Positions 1-5,139 of a stretch of 5,139 bases of DNA are shown piece by piece. Both the position numbers and the translations under genes were made by a program. Positions within the stretch are counted from its first letter, which is position 1, and each line of letters begins with the position of its first letter. A model generated the notes under the pieces. It had not been told where the DNA came from and did no database searches. It saw nothing but the letters and a program-made list of their open reading frames with translations. The DNA comes from Gemmatimonadales bacterium. GTDB lineage: Bacteria > Gemmatimonadota > Gemmatimonadetes > Gemmatimonadales > GWC2-71-9. Location of the stretch: NCBI GenBank assembly GCA_013816685.1, contig JACDDX010000150.1:1-5139 (forward strand). Direction: 5' to 3'.

Positions 1-678
1 GTCGAGCAGCGCCAGATAGCCCCGCACGACATCGCGCACGTCGAGCAGGTCGCGAACCGGCGCGAGATTGCCGGTGTCAACCTCGGTCTTGCCGGTGGCG
101 CGCGCCTCGCGCAGCCGCGCCACGAACGCCGGGAGCGCGTAGACCGGGCTCTGTCCCCGACCGGTGTGGGGAAACGGCCGCGCGACGATGACACGCAGCC
201 CGGTGCGCCACCAGGCCTCCAGCGCGGCGAATTCGGCCGCCACCTTGCTCGCCGCGTAGGGCGACTGGGGGCGGAGGCCGTCGGTCTCGACGCGGGGAAC
301 CCCCGGGCCCTCACCGTAGACCTCTCCCGTGGACACGATAAGCACCAGGGGATCGGCGTTTCTCGAGTCGCGCAGCCGCATCGAGGCCTCGATGAGCCGA
401 GCCGTCCCGGTCGCGTTCACCGCCCAGGCTGCGACGGGATCCCGGCGCGCCTCACGGCCGGAGGCCACGGCGGCCAGGTGCACGATGGCGTCGGGCCACG
501 TCGCGACGGCGTCGGCGACGCTTGCGCCACTCTCCAGCTCGAGCGCGACCGTCCGTCCGGTCTCGGGCGCCCGGCCGCCCGGACGCACGGCCGAGATCGG
601 CTCGTGGCCGGCACTGGCGAGCTCGCGGACGAGGTGCCGGCCGACGAAGCCGTCAGCCCCCGTCACCAGCACCCTCAC
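1..678 (-). CDS. rmd: GDP-4-dehydro-6-deoxy-D-mannose reductase, 3' end beyond window
   Basis: Only the N-terminal 226 codons are in the window; the reading frame is open to the left edge. The protein is a short-chain dehydrogenase of the extended, NAD(P)-binding sugar epimerase type and begins MRVLVTGADGFVG, with the GxxGxxG nucleotide loop at residues 7-13. Further landmarks are STGEVYG at 116-122, the catalytic SPYAASK (Tyr141, Lys145), RPFPHTGRGQ at 167-176 and TGNLAPVRDLLDVRDVVRGY at 202-221. The last two closely resemble the RPFNHxGPGQ and VGNL...RDFxDVRDVVRAY signatures of Rmd, which reduces the 4-keto product of Gmd to GDP-D-rhamnose in the cytoplasm. It lies 10 nt after gmd on the same strand, so the two are probably co-transcribed. 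I chose the GTG at 676-678 because the family starts just before the first beta strand; GTGs at 670-672 and 664-666 are alternatives and the Shine-Dalgarno match is poor. A different nucleotide-sugar reductase or epimerase is possible. Pro170 replaces the usual Asn. Confidence 0.82.
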   Translation of the reverse strand, partial: MRVLVTGADGFVGRHLVRELASAGHEPISAVRPGGRAPETGRTVALELESGASVADAVATWPDAIVHLAAVASGREARRDPVAAWAVNATGTARLIEASMRLRDSRNADPLVLIVSTGEVYGEGPGVPRVETDGLRPQSPYAASKVAAEFAALEAWWRTGLRVIVARPFPHTGRGQSPVYALPAFVARLREARATGKTEVDTGNLAPVRDLLDVRDVVRGYLALLD

Positions 679-688
679 GGGCTGCCCG

Positions 689-1654
689 TCACCGCCTCGC
701 GCCCAGGCGTCGTACGTCGGCATCCACCATCATCGCGACGAGGCTTGCGAAGTCGACCGTCGGTGCCCAGCCGAGCTCGGTGCGGGCGCGGGACGCGTCG
801 GCGAGCAGGAGGTCCACCTCAGCCGGACGATAGAATTTCGGGTCGGCTACCACGAACTTCTCATAGTCGAGGCCCACGTGCGCGAACGCGGTCTGCACCA
901 GCTCGCGCACGCTGTGCGTCCTGCCGGTGCCGACGACGTAGTCCTGCGGCACTGGCTGCTGAAGCATCCGCCACATCGCCTCGACGTAATCGCCGGCGAA
1001 GCCCCAGTCGCGCCGCGCGTCCAGGTTGCCGAGCCGGAGCTCTTTCGCGAGTCCCAGCTTGATGCGGGCGACGCCGTCGGTCACCTTCCGGGTGACGAAC
1101 TCGATGCCGCGCCGGGGGGATTCGTGGTTGAACAGAATTCCGCTGACGGCGAACAGATCGTAAGACTCGCGGTAGTTCACCGTGATCCAGTGCCCGTACA
1201 CCTTGGCCACGCCGTAAGGGCTCCGCGGGTAGAACGCGGTACTTTCACGCTGCGGCGTCTCGGTCACCTTGCCGAACATTTCCGACGAGCTCGCCTGATA
1301 GAACCGGGCGACCGGGTGCACAAGGCGGATCGCCTCCAGAATCCGGGTGACACCCAGCGCGGTGAACTCGCCGGTGAGCACCGGCTGCACCCACGACGTC
1401 GGCACGTAGGACTGCGCGGCGAGATTATATACCTCGTCGGGCCGGGTCTCCTGGAGCACCACGGTCAGCGAGTGCTGATCGAGCAGATCGGCCGCCACGA
1501 TCTCGATGCGGTCGAGCAGGTGGTCGATCCGCTCGTAGCTGTCGTGGCTGGTGCGGCGTACGACACCCACCACCTCATATCCCTTCGCCAGCAGCAGCTC
1601 GGCAAGGTACGAACCGTCCTGGCCGGTCACGCCGGTGATCAGTGCCTTAGGCAT
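689..1654 (-). CDS. gmd: GDP-mannose 4,6-dehydratase
   Basis: This 321-residue cytoplasmic enzyme converts GDP-D-mannose to GDP-4-dehydro-6-deoxy-D-mannose, the branch point for GDP-D-rhamnose, GDP-L-fucose and related sugars. Visible landmarks: ITGVTGQDGSYLAE at 6-19 with the GxxGxxG cofactor loop, ASSSEMFG at 121-128, SPYGVAK at 145-151, FNHESPRRG at 175-183, DWGFAGDYVEAMW at 216-228, GTGRTHSVRE at 242-251 and FYRPAEVDLLL at 274-284. By alignment with the E. coli enzyme, the catalytic Thr132, Glu134, Tyr156 and Lys160 correspond to Ser123, Glu125, Tyr147 and Lys151 here; the Thr-to-Ser change keeps the hydroxyl. It is shorter than the roughly 373-residue E. coli protein but looks complete. 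The ATG start sits directly before the first beta strand; a weak AGG lies close upstream. The gene is divergent from rpmB, and rmd follows 10 nt downstream, supporting a D-rhamnose route rather than L-fucose. Confidence 0.95.
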   Translation of the reverse strand: MPKALITGVTGQDGSYLAELLLAKGYEVVGVVRRTSHDSYERIDHLLDRIEIVAADLLDQHSLTVVLQETRPDEVYNLAAQSYVPTSWVQPVLTGEFTALGVTRILEAIRLVHPVARFYQASSSEMFGKVTETPQRESTAFYPRSPYGVAKVYGHWITVNYRESYDLFAVSGILFNHESPRRGIEFVTRKVTDGVARIKLGLAKELRLGNLDARRDWGFAGDYVEAMWRMLQQPVPQDYVVGTGRTHSVRELVQTAFAHVGLDYEKFVVADPKFYRPAEVDLLLADASRARTELGWAPTVDFASLVAMMVDADVRRLGARR

Positions 1655-1756
1655 GTGCCTGCTCGTGCGGCGGCGGTTGTGTCATCCGAGGGCGCCCGTT
1701 AGGTTTGGCGGTTGCGGCGACCAGACGCAAGTCCGATCAGGTTGGCAGGTCCAAGT

Positions 1757-1780
1757 GTTCGACCAACGTTTCGATCAACG
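1757..1780. repeat. 12-bp imperfect tandem duplication upstream of rpmB
   Basis: GTTCGACCAACG (1757-1768) is followed immediately by TTTCGATCAACG (1769-1780); 10 of 12 positions match. The second copy ends next to the AAGGA ribosome binding site of rpmB. It would lie in the 5' leader or at the promoter of rpmB. Its function is unknown, and it could be a chance duplication. Confidence 0.55.
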
Positions 1781-1785
1781 AAGGA
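1781..1785 (+). promoter_or_regulatory. Ribosome binding site of rpmB
   Basis: AAGGA ends 8 nt before the ATG at 1794-1796. This spacing favours that ATG over the in-frame ATG at 1785-1787, which would add three residues (Met-Glu-Leu) and overlaps the site itself. Confidence 0.7.
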
Positions 1786-1793
1786 TGGAGCTT

Positions 1794-2006
1794 ATGGCAC
1801 GGGTATGTTCCGTGTGCGCGAAAGGCCCGACGACCGGCAACAACGTCAGCCATGCGAACAATCGCACCAAGCGTCGCTGGTATCCGAACCTCCAGACGGT
1901 GCGTGTGCTCGTTGACGGCGCTCCACGACGAGTGCGCGTCTGCACGCAGTGCATCAAGAGTAACCGAGTGGCCAAGGCGCCCCGCGGGGCGGCCGCTGTG
2001 GCCTGA
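1794..2006 (+). CDS. rpmB: 50S ribosomal protein L28, zinc-binding (C+) type
   Basis: A 70-residue basic protein of the large ribosomal subunit beginning MARVCSVCAKGPTTGNNVSH and continuing with ANNRTKRRWYPNLQ, the diagnostic N-terminal half of L28. Two CxxC pairs, Cys5/Cys8 and Cys50/Cys53 (CTQC), form a zinc ribbon, so this is the cysteine-containing form; many bacteria carry a second, cysteine-free paralog induced by zinc shortage. The length is normal for the family. The start was fixed by the AAGGA site 8 nt upstream and by the conserved MA(R/K)VC opening. The gene stands alone on the plus strand, divergent from gmd and convergent with rplQ, and ends 33 nt before a strong hairpin terminator. 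The usual partner rpmG is not adjacent. Confidence 0.97.
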   Translation: MARVCSVCAKGPTTGNNVSHANNRTKRRWYPNLQTVRVLVDGAPRRVRVCTQCIKSNRVAKAPRGAAAVA

Positions 2007-2038
2007 CCGGCCCGCGCGCACTCGCGGTCGCGTGCCTG

Positions 2039-2067
2039 AAAAAGGGGACCCATTGGGGTCCCCTTTT
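2039..2067. terminator. Bidirectional intrinsic terminator between rpmB and rplQ
   Basis: AAAAGGGGACCC (2040-2051) pairs perfectly with GGGTCCCCTTTT (2056-2067) around the 4-nt loop ATTG. Reading rightward, the hairpin ends in four T and serves rpmB, whose stop lies 33 nt before it. Reading leftward, the A run at 2039-2043 becomes five T and serves rplQ, whose stop lies 29 nt away. Position between convergent genes, a GC-rich stem core and A/T runs on both flanks all fit a shared Rho-independent terminator; the T runs are short, so efficiency in each direction may differ. Confidence 0.92.
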
Positions 2068-2096
2068 CCGTGTCGGGCCTGCCGGGCCGAGCCGGT

Positions 2097-2453
2097 CTAC
2101 TCACTCAGCAACTCGATCCGCGCCACATCGGCACCATCGCCCGACCGATGACCGAGCTTGAGAATGCGGGTGTAGCCGCCAGGCCGTGAGGCGAAGCGGG
2201 GACCGATCTCGGAGAACAGCTTCGAGAGCGTCTCCCGCCCCTTGATCTTGCGCTGCACCAGCCGGCGGGCGTGGAGATCCCCGCGCCGCGCGAGCGTGAT
2301 CAGCTTCTCGGCGAACGGCCGAAGCTCCTTGGCCTTGGCTTCGGTGGTGACGACGCGGCCGTGATCGAACAGGCTCGAGGCCATGTTGTTGAGCATGGCG
2401 CGGCGATGGGTGCTGGTCCGGGAGAGCTGCCGTCCCTTGGCGCGATGGCGCAT
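2097..2453 (-). CDS. rplQ: 50S ribosomal protein L17
   Basis: A 118-residue large-subunit protein located near the exit-tunnel side of the ribosome. It opens with MRHRAKGRQLSRTSTHRRAM and runs through LNNMASSLFDHGRVVTTEAKAKE, the family's invariant N-terminal region, then RPFAEKLITLARRG (45-58), and closes with SRPGGYTRILKLGHRSGD (89-106) and IELLSE. The length is typical of bacterial L17. The ATG lies 1 nt beyond the rpoA stop codon, and a GAGGG ribosome binding site sits inside the last rpoA codons 8 nt before it, indicating coupled translation. It is the last gene of the alpha operon here, followed by the shared terminator. Confidence 0.97.
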   Translation of the reverse strand: MRHRAKGRQLSRTSTHRRAMLNNMASSLFDHGRVVTTEAKAKELRPFAEKLITLARRGDLHARRLVQRKIKGRETLSKLFSEIGPRFASRPGGYTRILKLGHRSGDGADVARIELLSE

Positions 2454-2454
2454 G

Positions 2455-3519
2455 TCAGGCGCCCTCGGCCTGGGTCGCGCCGGTCAGATACGGCCCGGGT
2501 GCGTTGCCCTGCTTCGTGATGCGCAGCTCGCCGTCGCTGGCCTCCTCGAATCCCATGCCGAAATGGAGCCCCTCGCGCTGCAGCAGCTCGGCGATCTCAC
2601 CCAGCGCCTTCTCGCCCACGTTCTTGACCTTGAGCAGGTCGTCTTCGGAGAACTCCACGAGATCGCGCAGCGTGCGGATGTTGGAGTTCTTGAGGGAATT
2701 GAGCGAGCGGACCGACAGGCCGAAGTCGTCGATAGGACGCGCAAGGCGTTGCCGCAGGTTGCCACCGTCGAGCCCGGACCCGCCGTTCGCGTCGGCGCGC
2801 ATGTTCGGGACCTTTCCGAAGTCCACGAAGTACTGGAAGTGGACCTGGGCCAGGGCAGCCGCGTAGGCGATCGCGTCTTCCGGCGAGATGGTACCGTTGG
2901 TCTCGACCTGAACGGTGAGCCGGTCGTAGTCGGTGCGCTGACCGACGCGGGTCTCCGTGACGGTGAAGTTGGCCCGGCGGACCGGATTGTAGATCGCGTC
3001 GATGCGAACCAGATCGATGGGGAGGCTGCGGTCGGCCGGGTGCATCTCGGACTCGACGTAGCCACGACCCTTGTTCACGTACAGCTCCATGGACACATCA
3101 CGGTCATCCTGGAGGGTGAACAGGAGGTGGTCGGGATTCTTGACCGTGACGGAGCCATGTTCCTGAATGTCCCGCGCGTAGACCGCACCGGCCGCGTCCC
3201 GCTTTACGTGCAGCACGGCCTCGTCCACGTCTTCGGCGAGCACCAGCGTCAGCGACTTGAGTCGCTGCACGATCTGATGCACGTCCTCCAGCACGCCCGT
3301 CACCGTCTGATGCTCGTGGAGCACGCCGTCGAGGCGGAAGCCCCAGACCGCGCTGCCGCGGAGCGAGCTCAGCAGCAGCCGTCGAAGCGAATTGCCAAGG
3401 GTATATCCGAAGCCCCGCTCCAGTGGCTGGAGCCGGAACTCGGCGGCGTTGGGGTTGTCGTCCCGCTTCGTCATCTCGACGAGGTGGGGCCGCACTAAAC
3501 CGGTCAGATCGATATTCAT
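2455..3519 (-). CDS. rpoA: DNA-directed RNA polymerase subunit alpha
   Basis: The alpha subunit dimerises to nucleate RNA polymerase assembly and contacts promoter DNA and activators. Numbering is from the ATG at 3517-3519 (354 residues). The N-terminal assembly domain covers about 1-230, with the dimer signature ERGFGYTLGNSLRRLLLSS at 35-53 and PIDLVRIDAIYNPVRRANF at 167-185. After a linker, the C-terminal DNA-binding domain covers about 256-322: Arg271, Asn274, Lys277, Gly302 and Lys304 match E. coli Arg265, Asn268, Lys271, Gly296 and Lys298, so UP-element binding should be intact. A tail of about 32 residues follows, making it longer than the 329-residue E. coli protein. An in-frame GTG at 3523-3525 overlaps the rpsD stop as GTGA and would add two residues. 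I preferred ATG because GAAG lies 5 nt before it. Either start implies coupling to rpsD. Confidence 0.97.
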   Translation of the reverse strand: MNIDLTGLVRPHLVEMTKRDDNPNAAEFRLQPLERGFGYTLGNSLRRLLLSSLRGSAVWGFRLDGVLHEHQTVTGVLEDVHQIVQRLKSLTLVLAEDVDEAVLHVKRDAAGAVYARDIQEHGSVTVKNPDHLLFTLQDDRDVSMELYVNKGRGYVESEMHPADRSLPIDLVRIDAIYNPVRRANFTVTETRVGQRTDYDRLTVQVETNGTISPEDAIAYAAALAQVHFQYFVDFGKVPNMRADANGGSGLDGGNLRQRLARPIDDFGLSVRSLNSLKNSNIRTLRDLVEFSEDDLLKVKNVGEKALGEIAELLQREGLHFGMGFEEASDGELRITKQGNAPGPYLTGATQAEGA

Positions 3520-3521
3520 GG

Positions 3522-4160
<639 letters not shown>

Positions 4161-4163
4161 GAC

Positions 4164-4616
4164 TCAGACCCGCCGCTTCTTCGGGGGACGGCACCCGTTG
4201 TGAGGGATCGGCGTGACGTCGCGGATGGAGGCCACGCGAAGTCCGACCGATGCCAGTGCCTGGATGGCCGACTCGCGACCGCTGCCCGGACCCTGCACGC
4301 GCACGTGCACCCGGCGGAGACCGAGGTTCATGGCTTCGCGCCCGCAGTTTTCCGCGGCCACCGTGGCGGCGAACGGCGTCGACTTCTTCGAGCCCTTGAA
4401 ACCCGCCTTTCCCGCCGAGCCCCACGAGAGCGTGTTGCCGCGGAGGTCGGTGATGGTGATGAGCAGATTGTTGAACGTCGCCGAGATGTGGGCGATACCC
4501 TCGGACTCGACGACCTTCTTGGAGCGCTTGGCTCCTTTCGCCGGCGCAGCCGACGGTGCGGCGGCGGCCGGCGCAGCCGGGGCCGCTGGCGTTGCAGGTG
4601 TTGCGGGAGTCGTCAT
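4164..4616 (-). CDS. rpsK: 30S ribosomal protein S11 with Ala/Pro-rich N-terminal extension
   Basis: A small-subunit platform protein that binds 16S rRNA close to the E site. The core from about residue 31 is ordinary: GIAHISATFNNLLITITD at 40-57, AGFKGSKKSTPFAATVAAE at 71-89, GPGSGRES at 109-116 and the hallmark tail DVTPIPHNGCRPPKKRRV at 133-150. At 150 residues it is about 20 longer than the 129-residue E. coli protein. The excess is residues 1-30, almost all Ala, Pro, Thr and Lys, with prolines at 4, 7, 10, 13 and 16. No other ATG, GTG or TTG codon occurs in frame before the core, so the extension is supported. The ATG shares its A with the rpsM stop (TAATG), a typical coupling junction, and the upstream ribosome binding site is weak. 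Confidence 0.97.
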   Translation of the reverse strand: MTTPATPATPAAPAAPAAAAPSAAPAKGAKRSKKVVESEGIAHISATFNNLLITITDLRGNTLSWGSAGKAGFKGSKKSTPFAATVAAENCGREAMNLGLRRVHVRVQGPGSGRESAIQALASVGLRVASIRDVTPIPHNGCRPPKKRRV

Positions 4617-4996
4617 TACTTCTTGGTCGCTTTCTTCTTGCCGGCGATGGCCCGGCGCGGGCCCTTCTTGGTCCGGGCGTTGGTGTGCGTGCGCTGGCCC
4701 CGCAACGGCAGACCGCGCCGATGCCTTATGCCCCGGTAGCTCCCGATATCCATGAGACGCTTGATGTTCATGGCGATCTCGGTGCGGAGCGCGCCCTCCA
4801 CCTTCACCGCTCGCTCGATCATCTGGCGGAGCCGGGCCACTTCGGCATCGGAGAGGTCACGGACCCGCGTGTCGGGGTTCACCCCGGTTTCGCCGAGGAT
4901 CCGGCCGCTGGTCGCGCGCCCGATACCGAAAATGTAGGTGAGTGCGATCTCGACGCGCTTCTCGCGCGGGAGGTCGACGCCTGCGATTCGCGCCAT
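4616..4996 (-). CDS. rpsM: 30S ribosomal protein S13
   Basis: A 126-residue protein of the small-subunit head that contacts tRNA and forms inter-subunit bridges. It begins MARIAGVDLPREKRVEIALT, followed by YIFGIGRATS at 21-30, the helix-turn-helix region, and DLSDAEVARLR at 47-57. The conserved rRNA-binding stretch DIGSYRGIRHRRGLPLRGQR covers 83-102, followed by THTNARTKKG, and the tail is lysine-rich (GKKKATKK). Length is within the family range. The ATG lies 1 nt after the rpmJ stop, and an AGGGA ribosome binding site is embedded in the last rpmJ codons (5001-5005), 4 nt before the stop/start junction resolves into ATG. Its stop overlaps the rpsK start by one base. Confidence 0.98.
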   Translation of the reverse strand: MARIAGVDLPREKRVEIALTYIFGIGRATSGRILGETGVNPDTRVRDLSDAEVARLRQMIERAVKVEGALRTEIAMNIKRLMDIGSYRGIRHRRGLPLRGQRTHTNARTKKGPRRAIAGKKKATKK

Positions 4997-4997
4997 A

Positions 4998-5114
4998 TTA
5001 TCCCTGCCGCTGCTTGTGCTTGGGATTGCGCTTGCAGATGATGCGGGTCACACCCTGTCGCTTGATGACCTTGCAGTGCTCGCAGATCGGCTTCACGCTC
5101 GAACGAACCTTCAC
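4998..5114 (-). CDS. rpmJ: 50S ribosomal protein L36, zinc-binding type
   Basis: A 38-residue protein, the smallest in the large subunit. It reads MKVRSSVKPICEHCKVIKRQ then GVTRIICKRNPKHKQRQG, with Cys11, Cys14, Cys27 and His33 forming the zinc ribbon of the cysteine-containing L36 class. The start is GTG at 5112-5114; there is no ATG at this site. It is supported by GGAGAG (5119-5124), with GGAG 6 nt before the start, and by the invariant family opening MKV(R/K)(S/P)SVK. It is placed immediately before rpsM, with 1 nt between stop and start, as in many alpha operons. Confidence 0.97.
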   Translation of the reverse strand: MKVRSSVKPICEHCKVIKRQGVTRIICKRNPKHKQRQG

Positions 5115-5139
5115 TAGACTCTCCGGGACAGATTATGGG
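5115..5139 (-). other. Sequence upstream of rpmJ, cut by window edge
   Basis: Apart from the rpmJ ribosome binding site, the 25 bases are too few to tell whether they are the end of a preceding gene (infA or map are common here) or a leader. A TAA at 5133-5135 and a TAG at 5115-5117 exist in different minus-strand frames, and neither frame encodes a recognisable InfA C-terminus. Confidence 0.3.
5119..5124 (-). promoter_or_regulatory. Ribosome binding site of rpmJ
   Basis: The minus strand reads GGAGAG, with GGAG separated by 6 nt from the GTG start at 5112-5114. It is the best Shine-Dalgarno match among the minus-strand genes and decides the non-ATG start of L36. Confidence 0.75.

Larger units (their letters stand above)
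1655..1793. other. Divergent intergenic region between gmd and rpmB
   Basis: These 139 bases separate the start codons of gmd (leftward) and rpmB (rightward), so promoters for both are expected here. I could not identify a convincing -35/-10 pair for either. TTGGCA at 1742-1747 resembles a -35 box, but the hexamer 17 bp downstream, AACGTT, is a poor -10. A plausible ribosome binding site for rpmB (AAGGA, 1781-1785) and a 12-bp tandem repeat (1757-1780) are present. No small gene is evident. Confidence 0.6.

Noticed and set aside
676..693. GTGA overlap of the gmd stop with a start codon for rmd
   Set aside because: The GTG at 690-692 is not in the rmd frame (14 nt from the chosen start), so the apparent overlap is coincidental.
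329..1702. 457-codon open frame on the plus strand opposite gmd and rmd
   Set aside because: It is a by-product of high-GC third-position bias opposite a real gene. Its translation shows no recognisable family, whereas the minus strand encodes a complete Gmd with all its motifs.
1742..1770. Possible sigma-70 promoter for rpmB (TTGGCA, 17 bp, AACGTT)
   Set aside because: The -35 is fair but the -10 matches the consensus poorly, and the hexamer falls within the tandem repeat. It cannot be separated from chance.
1785..1793. Alternative rpmB start at the upstream in-frame ATG
   Set aside because: It overlaps the AAGGA site needed by the ATG at 1794 and would add residues absent from the conserved MA(R/K)VC opening of L28.
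2383..3498. 371-codon plus-strand open frame opposite rpoA
   Set aside because: Mirror of the rpoA reading frame in GC-rich DNA; no ribosome binding site or family resemblance.

Overview
The window is a high-GC (about two thirds G+C by eye) piece of a bacterial chromosome. It looks like conserved core genome rather than an accessory island. The order rpmJ-rpsM-rpsK-rpsD-rpoA-rplQ, a four-cysteine L28 and a four-cysteine S4 are bacterial. The wording of RpoA and L28 suggests a Gemmatimonadota-like lineage, but that is an impression from sequence style and was not tested.

Layout, left to right. (1) Positions 1-1654, minus strand: a nucleotide-sugar pair. gmd (GDP-mannose 4,6-dehydratase) is followed 10 nt later by a GTG-started gene that runs off the left edge and reads as GDP-4-dehydro-6-deoxy-D-mannose reductase (rmd). 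Together they would convert GDP-D-mannose to GDP-D-rhamnose for surface polysaccharide or glycoprotein glycans. (2) Positions 1655-1793: a divergent gap holding a 12-bp tandem repeat just upstream of the rpmB ribosome binding site. (3) Positions 1794-2006, plus strand: rpmB, a zinc-type L28, as a single gene. (4) Positions 2039-2067: a 12-bp perfect hairpin with T runs on both strands, placed between convergent rpmB and rplQ, so a bidirectional terminator. (5) Positions 2097-5114, minus strand: the distal part of the alpha ribosomal operon, transcribed right to left as rpmJ, rpsM, rpsK, rpsD, rpoA, rplQ. Neighbouring genes overlap by 1 nt or are separated by no more than 3 nt, and if the rpoA GTG is used it overlaps rpsD by 4 nt. 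This points to one transcript with translational coupling. The promoter and any S4-type leader lie to the right of the window.

How the genes work together: six right-hand genes plus rpmB supply ribosome parts (L36, S13, S11, S4, L17, L28) and the RNA polymerase alpha subunit. The two left-hand genes are a separate sugar-nucleotide pathway that is simply adjacent. Genes account for nearly all the sequence, and I see no defence system, mobile element, CRISPR array, tRNA or rRNA. The least ordinary points are a proline-periodic Ala/Pro N-terminal extension on S11, a C-terminal tail on RpoA, a Pro in place of the usual Asn in the Rmd RPFNH motif, and the tandem repeat before rpmB.
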